A stretch of DNA of 64,000 nucleotides from Mycobacterium avium subsp. avium (GCF_009741445.1 NZ_CP046507.1:4216001-4280000), one strand, 5' to 3'. Shown: positions 36,526 through 45,294, numbered from the stretch's first letter. The notes: a model not told the origin generated them from the letters alone. Translations and numbers: made by a program.

Positions 36526-37232
36526 CGCCGCTCCAGCGCGCCGATCATGGTGGCGTTGGCGAGTTCGAGGACCTCGCGGGCGCCGCGGCCCGCCTCGTCC
36601 GCATCGCCGGCGCAGATCGCCTGGGCCAGTGCACGATACGCGTCGGTGCGGTTGATCTCGGCGGGAATCGCGGCTGCCAGCACACCCAGAGCTCGCTCGT
36701 AGGCCGCGCGGAAAGGGTTGTACATCAGCCGGAATACGATCGAGCCGGAGCTGTCGACCATGTGATCCCAGAACTCGAGACTGCCGCGATGCCACTCGAC
36801 CGCGCTGTGCGAGGCCTCCAGCCGGCGCAGCGAATCGTCGAGCAGCACAGCCAGTTCCGGGCCGTGCTGTTCGGCGGCCAGTTCCGCGACCTTCGGACCG
36901 ATCCGCAGCCGGGTCTCCAGAATGCTGCGGAACACCCCCGCGTCGAGTTCGCCGTCGCGAAACACCAACTGCGGCAACAGGTCAAGACCGGCGTGCCGCC
37001 GGAAGTCGCGCACCGTCGTGACGCCGCCGTGGCGCACCTCGACGAGGCTGGCTGCCGACAGCCGCTTGAGCGCCTCGCGGACGGCGGGGCGCGACACCCC
37101 GAAGACCTCCGCCAGCCGGCGCTCGCTGGGCAACGCCGAACCCGCTGGCAGCTCACCGCTGAGCACGTCGGTGGCGATCTGGTCGAAAACCGCTTCGGGC
37201 ACCGATCGGCGAATCACCGGCTGCAGCGCCAT
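36522..37232 (-). CDS. mce2R: GntR/FadR-family repressor Mce2R
   Basis: The 236-residue regulator has an N-terminal winged helix-turn-helix (residues 13-78; LPSERRLAEVFGVSRPAVREALKRL) and a C-terminal FCD ligand-binding domain. Mce2R in M. tuberculosis represses its own operon in response to a lipid-type ligand. It heads the mce2 operon and its stop overlaps the yrbE2A start, so it is presumably autoregulatory. No clear FadR-type operator was identified in the 124 bp between it and the divergent ParD gene. Confidence 0.93.
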   Translation of the reverse strand: MALQPVIRRSVPEAVFDQIATDVLSGELPAGSALPSERRLAEVFGVSRPAVREALKRLSAASLVEVRHGGVTTVRDFRRHAGLDLLPQLVFRDGELDAGVFRSILETRLRIGPKVAELAAEQHGPELAVLLDDSLRRLEASHSAVEWHRGSLEFWDHMVDSSGSIVFRLMYNPFRAAYERALGVLAAAIPAEINRTDAYRALAQAICAGDADEAGRGAREVLELANATMIGALERR

Positions 37233-37329
37233 GCGGCCAGTGTGGCGGGCCGACGGCCAGTCAGGTGGTCAGACCACCGGCGTGTCGCGCATCTTTCCGC
37301 GGCTCACCCAACCCGCCGGCAAGCGCGCG

Positions 37330-37346
37330 ATACCAATTATTGGTAT
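37330..37346. promoter_or_regulatory. Perfect palindrome ATACCAAT-T-ATTGGTAT upstream of parD
   Basis: Two 8-bp arms (37330-37337 and 37339-37346) flank a single T, ending 10 bp before the chosen ParD GTG. Type II antitoxins bind such palindromes to repress their own operon, so it is a likely ParD operator, possibly overlapping the promoter or start point. The stretch is AT-rich against its surroundings. Confidence 0.65.
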
Positions 37347-37356
37347 GGTGAGCGTT

Positions 37357-37608
37357 GTGGGTAAAAACACGTCTTTCAGCCTCGACGAGCACTACAGCGC
37401 CTTTATCGAGCGCGAGGTCGCCTCGGGACGCTACCGGTCGGCCAGTGACGTCGTGCGCTCCGCGCTACGGCTGCTCGAGGATCGCGAAACCCAGCTACGG
37501 GCGCTGCGCGCAGCTCTCGAAGCCGGCGAACGCAGCGGCACCTCGACGCCGTTCGACTTCGACACGTTCCTCGACCGTAAGCGGACCGAAGCTTCGGACG
37601 GCCGTTAA
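37357..37608 (+). CDS. parD1: ParD-type antitoxin (ParD1-like)
   Basis: The 83-residue protein begins MGKNTSFSLDEHYSAFIERE and is nearly identical in plan and length to M. tuberculosis ParD1. It has an N-terminal ribbon-helix-helix DNA-binding domain (residues 1-45; GRYRSASDVVRSALRLLEDRE) and a C-terminal toxin-binding region (FDFDTFLDRKR). I chose the GTG at 37357 because it gives this conserved start; an ATG at 37345 would overlap the palindrome. The partner toxin gene that should overlap its end is only a remnant, so this antitoxin is orphaned at this locus. Confidence 0.88.
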   Translation: MGKNTSFSLDEHYSAFIEREVASGRYRSASDVVRSALRLLEDRETQLRALRAALEAGERSGTSTPFDFDTFLDRKRTEASDGR

Positions 37609-37618
37609 GCAGCCGATA

Positions 37619-37693
37619 CCTTCTCTCGCCGCCGGGTCACACATACTCTTCTACCGGGTGACTGCTTTCTGTGCCGGCATCGTGCGGCGTTAG
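37619..37693 (+). pseudogene. Remnant of a ParE toxin gene
   Basis: Beginning about ten bases after parD, one frame reads LAAGSHILFYRVT followed by AGIVRR and a stop. This resembles the C-terminal part of ParE1 (KLSAGSHTLFYRVT...VVRVL), while the roughly 60-65 N-terminal residues of the toxin are absent. The start, the RNase/gyrase-toxin core and probably the last residues are lost. I read it as a deletion scar of a parDE module. The homology is recognised from memory and is short, so an alignment is needed. Confidence 0.6.
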
Positions 37694-37703
37694 GTTCGAC
37701 TCC

Positions 37704-37982
37704 ATGGCGCAACGGATCCTGGTGATCGGAGCCGGCATTGCGGGCCTGGCGACGGCGGTGGCGATGCAGCGGCGCGGATACGCAGTCACCGTCGTCGAGG
37801 AGCGCACCGACACGTCCTCGGGCGCCGGGATCAGCATCTGGCCCAACGCGCTGGCCGCGTTGGACCGCATCGGCGTCGGCCAGGCTGTCCGCGATGCCGG
37901 CGGCCGCATCACGGCGGGCGCGTTGCGTTGGCGAGACGGCTCGTGGCTGCGTCGGCCGGCTTTCACCCTGCCGAAAGGCTAG
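37704..37982 (+). pseudogene. Truncated FAD-dependent monooxygenase (N-terminal fragment)
   Basis: The 92-codon frame begins MAQRILVIGAGIAGLATAVAM, the GxGxxG FAD-binding fold of class A flavoprotein monooxygenases (usually 370-420 residues), continues through EERTDTSSGAGISIWPNALAALDRIG, then stops after AFTLPKG. The substrate-binding and second FAD motifs are absent, and the sequence just beyond belongs to a convergent methyltransferase gene ending 10 bp away. It is therefore most likely a pseudogene left by a deletion that also removed downstream sequence. Confidence 0.8.
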
Positions 37983-37992
37983 GCCTTCTGGT

Positions 37993-38940
37993 CTACCGCC
38001 GCTGCGCGGCGACGAACAGGTTCCCCGGCACGAAGTCGCGGACCTCGGCCGGCGCCGGCCGCCCGTAGCCGGCCATCAGCTCGTCCGACGGCGTCACGCG
38101 CACGTCCCAGCCGTGCCGGCCGAACCACTCACCGACGTCCTCGCGTTCCTCGAAGTACCACAGCTCGTCGGTCCTGGGCACCGCCCGATCCGGATCGATC
38201 CGCGCCATCAGGGCCTGGATCCGGTCCATCCGTTCCCGGCGCTTGGCGCGGGCCTGCGGGTCGAGGAACTTGGGCCCCAACGCCTCCACCGCGACCCGGC
38301 TGCCGGCGACGGTGAGGCCCTGAATGCGGTCGAACAGCAAGTCCTGGGCGGCCGCCGGCAGATACGGCATCAGCCCCTCGGCCGACCACACGCTGGGCGC
38401 CGACGCGTCAAACCCGGCCTGCCGCAACGCTTCCGGCCAGTCGTGGCGCAGATCCACCGGCACGGCGACCCGGTTGCAGGCGGGCTGCGCCCCGTGTTCG
38501 GCCAGGGTGGACTCCTTGAATTCGAGCACCCGGGGCTGGTCGAGCTCGTAGACCGTGGTCCCGGCCGGCCAGGGCAGCCGCCAGGACCGCGCGTCCAGCC
38601 CGGCCGCCAGGATCACCGCCTGACGGATGCCCGCGCCGGTTGCCTCCAGGAAGAACGAGTCGAAAAACGCTGTGCGCGAAGCCATGTAGCTAACCATGGC
38701 CTGCTGCTGCAGCGGTATGGTCGGTTCGGCCTCGATCAGCTCGGGCGGCAGCTGCGGCGCGGAGTGCCAGTTCCACACGCCGTCGCCGGCGGCGTCCAGG
38801 AAGACCTGTGCGAACGGATCTTTGATCAAAGGGTTTTCGCTGCGGGTCTCCGCGGCGCGGGCCGAGGCCACCCCCAGCGCGGTCGCCCCCACGCTTTCGG
38901 TGATCTCCCAGCTGTCGTCGTCGCTCCGGGCTGTGCTCAT
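37993..38940 (-). CDS. Putative SAM-dependent methyltransferase (mycobacterial Rv0726c/Rv0731c-type family), copy 1
   Basis: The 315-residue protein belongs to the large mycobacterial family related to leucine carboxyl methyltransferases. Signature segments are DDDSWEITESVGATALGVA near the N-terminus, the SAM-binding VILAAGLDARSWRL, VYELDQPRVLEFK, and WSAEGLMPYLP. Substrates are unknown for most members. Its ATG overlaps the stop of copy 2 upstream (ATGA), so the two are an operon and probably a tandem duplication. Confidence 0.88.
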   Translation of the reverse strand: MSTARSDDDSWEITESVGATALGVASARAAETRSENPLIKDPFAQVFLDAAGDGVWNWHSAPQLPPELIEAEPTIPLQQQAMVSYMASRTAFFDSFFLEATGAGIRQAVILAAGLDARSWRLPWPAGTTVYELDQPRVLEFKESTLAEHGAQPACNRVAVPVDLRHDWPEALRQAGFDASAPSVWSAEGLMPYLPAAAQDLLFDRIQGLTVAGSRVAVEALGPKFLDPQARAKRRERMDRIQALMARIDPDRAVPRTDELWYFEEREDVGEWFGRHGWDVRVTPSDELMAGYGRPAPAEVRDFVPGNLFVAAQRR

Positions 38941-39899
38941 CGGTCGGGTCGGGTCCTTTCCGTGCGTTGCGCCGCCACGAACCGCGTCTGCGGTGTGGCG
39001 TCTTCGATGTCGTGCGGTGGTCTGCGGTCGTAGCGGGCCATCAGTTCGGGCGCCGGGGTGACCGTCACATCCCAGCCGTGCCGGCCCAGCCAGTCGCCCA
39101 CGTCCTCGCGTTCCTCGAAGTACCAGAGGTCTTGCACGTCGGGGATGTCGCGGTCGGGCTCCAGGTCGGCCATCAGGTCGCGCACCCGCTGCATGGTCTG
39201 GCGCTGCCGCTCGCGGGCGGCCTCGTCGAGGAAGTCGGGGCCGGGCGCCTCCACCGCGATCCGGCTGCCCGGCGCGGCGAGGGTCTGCACCCGCTCGAAC
39301 AACAGCTGCTGGGCGGCCGCCGGCAGGAACGGCAACAGGCCCTCGGCCGACCACGCGCTGGGCGCGTGCGCGTCGAATCCGGCCTGGCGCAAGGCGGCCG
39401 GCCAGTCGTGGCGCAGGTCCACCGGGACGCTGACCAGGTGGCAGGTCGGCCGGGCCCCGTGCTCGGCGAGCGTCGTCGCCTTGAACTCCAGCACCCGCGG
39501 CTGGTCCAGTTCGTAGACCGTGGTGCCGTCTTCGAACGGCAGCCGCCACGCCCGGGAGTCCAGGCCCGCCGCCAGGATCACCACCTGACGGACGCCCGCG
39601 CGGGTCGCCGCGAGGAAGAAGTTGTCGAAGAACGCCGTCCGCGCGGCCATGTAGTCGACCATGCCCTGCATCCGCGGCTTGAGGTCGGGTTCGGCCTCGG
39701 CGATCTGGGCGGGCAGGTTGGGCGCGGCGAACCAGTTCCACATGCCGTCGCCGGCGGCGTCCAGGAACACCCGCGCGAACGGGTCGCTGATCAGCGGGTT
39801 CTCGCTCTCGGTCTCGGCGGCGCGGGCGGCGGCCACCCCGAGCGCGGTCGCCCCCACGCTCTCGGTGATCTCCCAGCTGTCGTCGTCGGTCCTGGGCAC
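38937..39899 (-). CDS. Putative SAM-dependent methyltransferase (mycobacterial Rv0726c/Rv0731c-type family), copy 2
   Basis: The 320-residue protein is closely similar to its downstream neighbour over the full length: DDDSWEITESVGATALGVA, VILAAGLDSRAWRLPF, VYELDQPRVLEFKATTLAEHGA, WSAEGLLPFLPAAAQQLLF. It starts with GTG at 39899 behind a strong GGAGGAGG ribosome-binding site. The high similarity indicates a recent tandem duplication with some divergence in the C-terminal third. Confidence 0.88.
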   Translation of the reverse strand: MPRTDDDSWEITESVGATALGVAAARAAETESENPLISDPFARVFLDAAGDGMWNWFAAPNLPAQIAEAEPDLKPRMQGMVDYMAARTAFFDNFFLAATRAGVRQVVILAAGLDSRAWRLPFEDGTTVYELDQPRVLEFKATTLAEHGARPTCHLVSVPVDLRHDWPAALRQAGFDAHAPSAWSAEGLLPFLPAAAQQLLFERVQTLAAPGSRIAVEAPGPDFLDEAARERQRQTMQRVRDLMADLEPDRDIPDVQDLWYFEEREDVGDWLGRHGWDVTVTPAPELMARYDRRPPHDIEDATPQTRFVAAQRTERTRPDR

Positions 39900-40068
39900 G
39901 TGCGCCTCCTCCCCACTTCGCTAGCTCGGCTACCTATACGACCCTACGCGCGCTGCATGAGTGGGAGCTGTCAACCAAGCGGGGATTGAGTTAACTTGTC
40001 GGCGGGCCGATCAGCGGCCGTGAGCGCGGTATCGGCGATGCCGGGCGAATCCGGAGGATCGTTGATAG

Positions 40069-42444
40069 ATGCGAGTTGACGGGCGCGACATCATCGTCTC
40101 CGGCAGCTTGCTGCAGCCGCTGACCCGGCGGACCAACGACATCCTGCGGCTGGGGATGGCGTTGATCTTCCTGGCGGTGGTGATCACGGGTTCGGTGATC
40201 ACCCGCCCGCAGTGGATCGCGCTGGAGAAATCGGTCTCCCAGATCGTCGGTGTCCTCTCGCCCACCCAATCCGATGTCGTCTACCTGGTGTACGGGTTGG
40301 CGATCGTGGCCTTGCCGTTCATGATCCTGATCGGTCTGATCGCGGCCGGGCAGTGGAAGCTGTTGGGCGCCTACGCCGCCGCGGGGCTGAGCGCCATCGT
40401 GTTGTTGTCGATCAGCGGCACCGGATTGGCCGCGCCGCGATGGCATTTCGACGTCCTCGACCGGCTCACCACGCTGCCGGCGCAATTGCTCGACGACCCG
40501 CGCTGGATCGGGATGCTGGCGGCGGTGCTGACGGTGTCGGGACCGTGGCTGCCGGCGCGCTGGCGGCACTGGTGGTGGGCGCTGCTGCTGGCGTTCGTGC
40601 CGATCCACCTTGTGGTCAGCGCGATCGTCCCGGCGCGCTCGCTGGTCGGTTTGGCGGTCGGCTGGGTGGTCGGGGCGCTGGTGGTGCTCGTCGTGGGCAC
40701 GCCGGCGCTCGAGGTTCCGCTGGACGCCGCGGTGCGGGCGTTGGCCAAGGCCGGCTTCGAGGTTTGCCGGCTCACCGTGGTCCGGCCGGCCGGCCGCGGC
40801 CCGCTCATTCTGTCCGCCGACGGCCAGGACGCCGACCACACGGCCCTGATCGAGTTGTACGGCCCGCACCAACGCAGCGGCGGGGCGCTGCGCCAGCTGT
40901 GGGGCAAGCTCAAGCTGCGCGACGCCGAGACCGCGCCGCTGCTGACCTCGATGCGCCGCGCGGTGGAGCACCGCGCGCTGATGGCCATCGCGATCGGCGA
41001 GGCCGGCCTGGCCAACACCGCGACGGTGGCCGTCGCCACCCTGGACCGGGGCTGGATGCTGTACTCGCACAAGCCTCCTCGCGGCACGCCCATCGACCGA
41101 TGCGCGAAAACCACACCGGTGCAACGGCTCTGGGAGGCGTTGCGGGTGCTCAACGACCACCAGATCGCCCACGGGGACCTGCGCGCCCACCACATCACCG
41201 TCGACGACGGGGCCGTGTTGTTCGGCGGCTTCGGCAGCGCCGAGTACGGGGCCACCGAGGCGCAGCTGCAATCCGACATCGCGCAGCTGTTGGTGACGAC
41301 GTCGGCGCACTACGACCCGAAGTCCGCGGTGCGCGCCGCCATCGACGTCTTCGGCGCGGACACCATTTTGTCGGCGTCCCGGCGGCTCACCAAAGTCGCT
41401 GTGCCCAAATCGGTTCGGCGTTCGGTGCCGGACTCGGGGGCCGTCATCTCGGGCGCCCGCGCCGAGGTGAAGCGGCAAACGGGGGCCGACCAGATCAAAC
41501 CGCAGACCATCACCCGGTTCACCCGCAGCCAGATCATTCAGCTGGTGCTGTTCGGGGCGTTGGTCTACGTCGCGTATCCGTTCATCAGCACGGCGCCGAC
41601 GTTCTTCTCCCAGCTGCGCACCGCGGACTGGTGGTGGGCGCTGCTGGGCTTGCTGGTGTCGGCGCTGACCTATGTCGGCGCTGCCGCGGCGCTGTGGGCC
41701 TGCGCCGACGGCATGGTGAACTTCTGGATGCTGTCAATCGCGCAGGTGGCCAACACCTTTGCCGCGACCACCACGCCGGCCGGTGTCGGCGGGCTGGCGT
41801 TGTCCACCCGCTTCCTGCAAAAGAGCGGCCTGTCGGCGATGCGGGCGACTGCGGCGGTCGCGCTGCAGCAGTCGGTGCAGGTGATCGCGCATCTGGCGCT
41901 GCTGGTGCTGTTCAGCGCGGCGGCCGGCGCATCGATGAATCTGTCGCATTTCGTGCCCAGCGCAACCATGCTGTATCTGATCGCGGGTGTGGCGCTGGGC
42001 ATCGTCGGCACCTTCCTGTTCGTGCCCACACTGCGCAGGTGGCTGGCCACCGAGGTGCGCCCGAAGCTGGACGAGGTGGTGAGCGACCTGGCCAAGCTCG
42101 CCCGCGAACCGCGGCGGCTAGCGCTGATCCTGTTGGGTTGCGCGGGAACGACTCTCGGTGCGGCGCTGGCGTTGTGGGCCAGCATTCAGGCCTTCGGCGG
42201 CGACACCACGTTCGTCGCCGTCACCGTGGTGACGATGGTCGGCGGGACGCTGGCCTCGGCGGCGCCGACGCCCGGCGGTGTCGGGGCGGTCGAAGCGGCG
42301 CTGATCGGTGGGCTGGCCGCGTTCGGGGTGCCGGCGGCCATCGGGGTGCCGGCCGTGCTGCTGTATCGGATGCTGACCTGCTGGCTGCCGGTGTTCGTCG
42401 GCTGGCCGGTGATGCGCTGGCTGACCAAGCACGAGATGGTCTGA
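40069..42444 (+). CDS. Multidomain membrane protein: kinase-like fold between membrane domains, LPG-synthase/YbhN-type C-terminus (Rv0585c-like)
   Basis: The 791-residue protein has three parts. Residues 1-235 hold about six or seven hydrophobic helices. Residues 240-450 are soluble and kinase-like: a catalytic-loop-like HGDLRAHHITVDDG and a following GGFGSAE loop recall the HxDxxxxN and DFG motifs. Residues 485-790 are a polytopic domain of the LPG-synthase transmembrane/UPF0104 type (ATTTPAGVGGLALSTRFL, APTPGGVGAVEAALIGGL), the fold of MprF flippases. The architecture suggests lipid flipping or modification controlled by a (pseudo)kinase. It matches Rv0585c by length and synteny and converges on the GH92 gene with a 3-bp gap. 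Function unproven. Confidence 0.88.
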   Translation: MRVDGRDIIVSGSLLQPLTRRTNDILRLGMALIFLAVVITGSVITRPQWIALEKSVSQIVGVLSPTQSDVVYLVYGLAIVALPFMILIGLIAAGQWKLLGAYAAAGLSAIVLLSISGTGLAAPRWHFDVLDRLTTLPAQLLDDPRWIGMLAAVLTVSGPWLPARWRHWWWALLLAFVPIHLVVSAIVPARSLVGLAVGWVVGALVVLVVGTPALEVPLDAAVRALAKAGFEVCRLTVVRPAGRGPLILSADGQDADHTALIELYGPHQRSGGALRQLWGKLKLRDAETAPLLTSMRRAVEHRALMAIAIGEAGLANTATVAVATLDRGWMLYSHKPPRGTPIDRCAKTTPVQRLWEALRVLNDHQIAHGDLRAHHITVDDGAVLFGGFGSAEYGATEAQLQSDIAQLLVTTSAHYDPKSAVRAAIDVFGADTILSASRRLTKVAVPKSVRRSVPDSGAVISGARAEVKRQTGADQIKPQTITRFTRSQIIQLVLFGALVYVAYPFISTAPTFFSQLRTADWWWALLGLLVSALTYVGAAAALWACADGMVNFWMLSIAQVANTFAATTTPAGVGGLALSTRFLQKSGLSAMRATAAVALQQSVQVIAHLALLVLFSAAAGASMNLSHFVPSATMLYLIAGVALGIVGTFLFVPTLRRWLATEVRPKLDEVVSDLAKLAREPRRLALILLGCAGTTLGAALALWASIQAFGGDTTFVAVTVVTMVGGTLASAAPTPGGVGAVEAALIGGLAAFGVPAAIGVPAVLLYRMLTCWLPVFVGWPVMRWLTKHEMV

Positions 42445-42447
42445 GGG

Positions 42448-45084
42448 TCAACGGCTCTCCGGTTCGGCCTGGGTGTCCACCAGAACCGTTGTGGTGCGGG
42501 TGCTTTGGCCGACGGTGGTGGTCAAGGACACCAGGTAGTAGTCCTGGGGCACCGTCGGTGCCACGGTGATCGGGACGGACACCGACGCCGCCCCGCCGGC
42601 GTTGAATTGGCCGGACGTCGGCGTCACGGCGACGCCGGCGTCGGAGGCGGCGCCGGAGACGGTGTATCCACCGGCGCCGTCGATCATGCGTTGCGCGTCC
42701 AGGGTCACGCTGCCGCGGTGCCCGGGCGCGATGCTGACGACGGGTTGCGGCACGTTGACCGCCACCGCCGAACTCCCCGCCCCGAACGACGGCGGCGCGT
42801 CAGATTCGGCCGTGCCCCAATGCTTGTCGGGGTAGGCCGCGAGCGAGAACGCGAGCGTGCCGCCGGTGCGGATGATCGACTCGGGCAGCCAGGTGTGCCC
42901 GGTGGGCCGGCCGTCGACCTTCAGGCCGCTGATGTAGGCCGGGTGGTGCGGCCCGGACGCGCCGGGGGCGGCGATCCGGATGGATTTGCCTGCGGGCAGC
43001 GCGATTTCGATGCGGTCGAACAGCGGCGCGGCCACCGTCAGGATGGGGGTTCCCGGGGTGGCCGGGTACAGTCCCAGCGCCGCCCACACGTACCAGCCGG
43101 CCAGCGCGCCCAGGTCGTCGTTGCCCGGTTCACCGTCGGCGGTCGGACCGAACAGCCCGCGCACCCGGTCGACGGTGTGTTGGGTCTTCCACGGTTGGCC
43201 GATGTAGTTGTACAGCCACGGCACACCGAAACTGGGCTCGTTGCCGGCCCACAGGTACGGCTGGTTGGGACCGACGTTGAGTTTCTTGGTGAACCGGTCG
43301 AGCCGGTCGGCCACCGCGGCGCGCCCGCCCAGCGCGGTCACCAGGCCCGCGATGTTGTGCGGCACCGACCACACGTACTGCTCGGCGTTGCCCTCGTCGT
43401 ACCCGACCTGGCCGAAGTTGTCCGGGGACACCACGACCGCGGGTCCGGGACGGAAGAATCCGCTCCAGCTGCGCGGCACCACCGATCGGGTGCTGGGATT
43501 GAACAGGTTCTGCCAGTACTGCGCCCGGTTCGCGAATTCGGCGGCGGTGGCGGCGTCGCCGAGCGAGTCGGCGAACCGGGAGATGGCGAAGTCGTCGATC
43601 GACCATTCGAGGGTGATCGACGCGTCCGCGATCCAGCCGTTGCGGCCGAATTCCAGGGTGAACGGCGCGTAGCCCAGCCGCAGGTAGGTGGCGATGCCGC
43701 GCCGTTCCACGTAACCGGCCAGGCCCACCCCGCCCTTGGTCGCCCCGTCCACCATGTAACGCAGCGCCGCGGCGGTGTCGAAGTCGTTGGCGCCGAACAT
43801 GTTCAGGTTCACGATGAGCGGGACCACGCTGTCGCCGCTCATCTCGCCGGTGGCGGCGTTGGCGAACGCCCAGCGCGGCAGCGCGCCGCTCTGCTGGGCG
43901 TCGGTGACCAGCGATTGGGCCATGTCGGCGGCCCGGTCCGGGAACAGCAACGCCTGCAACGCCGCCAGGCAGCGGTAGGTGTCCCAGTCGGAGAAGTTGG
44001 CGTACTGGACGTGACCGTCGGCCACCCGGTGGATGCCGCCGTCGAACCCGACGTAGCGCCCGTCGGCGTCGTTGAACATGTTGGGGTGCAACAGGGTTCG
44101 GTACAGGGCGGTGTAGAAGGTGGTCAGGTCGTCGCTGTTGCGGCCGGCCACCGTCACCCGGGAAAGCGCGGCGTTCCATTGCCGGGCCGCGGCGGCGCGG
44201 GCGTCGTCGAAGCCGGCGTTGCCCTCGGCCGCCAGGTTGGCTCGGGCCCCCTCGATGCCGACGTAGGAGATCGCGGTGCGCACCTCGAGCACCGAGCCGG
44301 CCGGGAACTCGACATACCCGCCGCTGTACGGCGCGTTCGCGCTGCGGGCCCCGGGGTAGACGGTGCTGCCGTCCCAGGACCCGTACGAGATGAACGGCCG
44401 GTTGAACTTCATCGCGAAGTACACGGTGTAGGCGTTGGGCTTGTCGCAGAAGCCGCCGCTGGTGGCCCAGCCGGTGATGGTGGTGTTGTCCTCGCCGAGC
44501 TGGATGGTGGCGCGGGAGTTGCCGGCCAGCGACGAGCCGGAACGCACCTGCAGCAGGGCGGGCCGTCCGTCGCCCGGGTAGCTGAACCGTCCGACGCCGG
44601 TGTGCGCGGTGGCGGTGAGTTCGGCGGTCACCCCGGCGCCGGGGAGTCGCACCGTGTAATAGCCGGGCACCCCGCGCTCGGTGTCGTCGTGGGCGATGCG
44701 TTCGGTGGCGTTCCAGGGCTGCACGCCGAGCCCGCCGGTGACCGGCAGCATTGAGATGTCGCCGAACGCAGCGCATCCCACCGAGGCGTGCGTCATGCTG
44801 AACCCGGTCGCCCGCGGGTTGTCGTAGTTGTAGCCGGCGTAATTGCCGGCGGTGTCCGGCGAGTACTGCACCATCCCGAACGGCACGGTGGCGCCGGGGA
44901 AGTTGTTGATCTCCCCCACCGTCTCGCCGCCGGTGCCGGTGCCGATGAGCGTCACGACGTGGTCGACGGGATTGGCCACGAACAGCGGCGGTCCGTCGTA
45001 GCCCCGGGGCGGCGCCGGCGCGATCACCGTCATCAGCACGGCCAGGGTCGCGACCAGCGCAATCGGGGCCGTTCGCGACCGCAT
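42448..45084 (-). CDS. Exported GH92 family alpha-mannosidase
   Basis: The 878-residue protein has a Sec signal peptide (residues 1 to about 25) and the GH92 exo-alpha-mannosidase fold. Family segments include NNFPGATVPFGMVQYSPD and GFSMTHASVGC in the N-terminal beta-sandwich domain, and AGNEPSFGVPWLYNYIGQPW and GNDDLGALAGWYVWAALGLYP in the catalytic (alpha/alpha)6 domain. The calcium-dependent family cleaves alpha-1,2-type mannosides with inversion. It corresponds to Rv0584. Probable substrates are mycobacterial mannosylated glycolipids such as lipomannan/LAM caps (inference). It is divergent from lpqN. Confidence 0.92.
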   Translation of the reverse strand: MRSRTAPIALVATLAVLMTVIAPAPPRGYDGPPLFVANPVDHVVTLIGTGTGGETVGEINNFPGATVPFGMVQYSPDTAGNYAGYNYDNPRATGFSMTHASVGCAAFGDISMLPVTGGLGVQPWNATERIAHDDTERGVPGYYTVRLPGAGVTAELTATAHTGVGRFSYPGDGRPALLQVRSGSSLAGNSRATIQLGEDNTTITGWATSGGFCDKPNAYTVYFAMKFNRPFISYGSWDGSTVYPGARSANAPYSGGYVEFPAGSVLEVRTAISYVGIEGARANLAAEGNAGFDDARAAAARQWNAALSRVTVAGRNSDDLTTFYTALYRTLLHPNMFNDADGRYVGFDGGIHRVADGHVQYANFSDWDTYRCLAALQALLFPDRAADMAQSLVTDAQQSGALPRWAFANAATGEMSGDSVVPLIVNLNMFGANDFDTAAALRYMVDGATKGGVGLAGYVERRGIATYLRLGYAPFTLEFGRNGWIADASITLEWSIDDFAISRFADSLGDAATAAEFANRAQYWQNLFNPSTRSVVPRSWSGFFRPGPAVVVSPDNFGQVGYDEGNAEQYVWSVPHNIAGLVTALGGRAAVADRLDRFTKKLNVGPNQPYLWAGNEPSFGVPWLYNYIGQPWKTQHTVDRVRGLFGPTADGEPGNDDLGALAGWYVWAALGLYPATPGTPILTVAAPLFDRIEIALPAGKSIRIAAPGASGPHHPAYISGLKVDGRPTGHTWLPESIIRTGGTLAFSLAAYPDKHWGTAESDAPPSFGAGSSAVAVNVPQPVVSIAPGHRGSVTLDAQRMIDGAGGYTVSGAASDAGVAVTPTSGQFNAGGAASVSVPITVAPTVPQDYYLVSLTTTVGQSTRTTTVLVDTQAEPESR

Positions 45085-45294
45085 ACCTGTCTAATACTGG
45101 ATCGCCGGTGGTTGGCGGTGTATTGCCGTGGCGTTTTCGGCCACTAATTGGATAACGATCGCCGGCCGGCCCGCGCGGCCGGGCGCCAGCAAAAAGTCCA
45201 AAAGATACCGGCAAACTTTCAAAGCATTTCCGCTACTGTCGTGGCAGCGCGGCCGGCCGCAGGTACCGGCCCCAATTGTCGGGAGATTGGATTA
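45085..45294. promoter_or_regulatory. Divergent promoter region between the GH92 gene and lpqN
   Basis: This 210-bp gap separates two divergent exported-protein genes and must hold promoters for both. It is AT-richer than its flanks (for example the AAAAGTCCAAAAGATACCGG stretch at 45190-45209). I could not assign convincing -10/-35 boxes or an operator. Confidence 0.5.

Noticed and set aside
39991..41478. Minus-strand frame of 495 codons opposite the Rv0585c-like gene
   Set aside because: It is rich in Arg, Gln, His and Pro without domain signatures; the plus strand has coherent membrane helices and homologue length.
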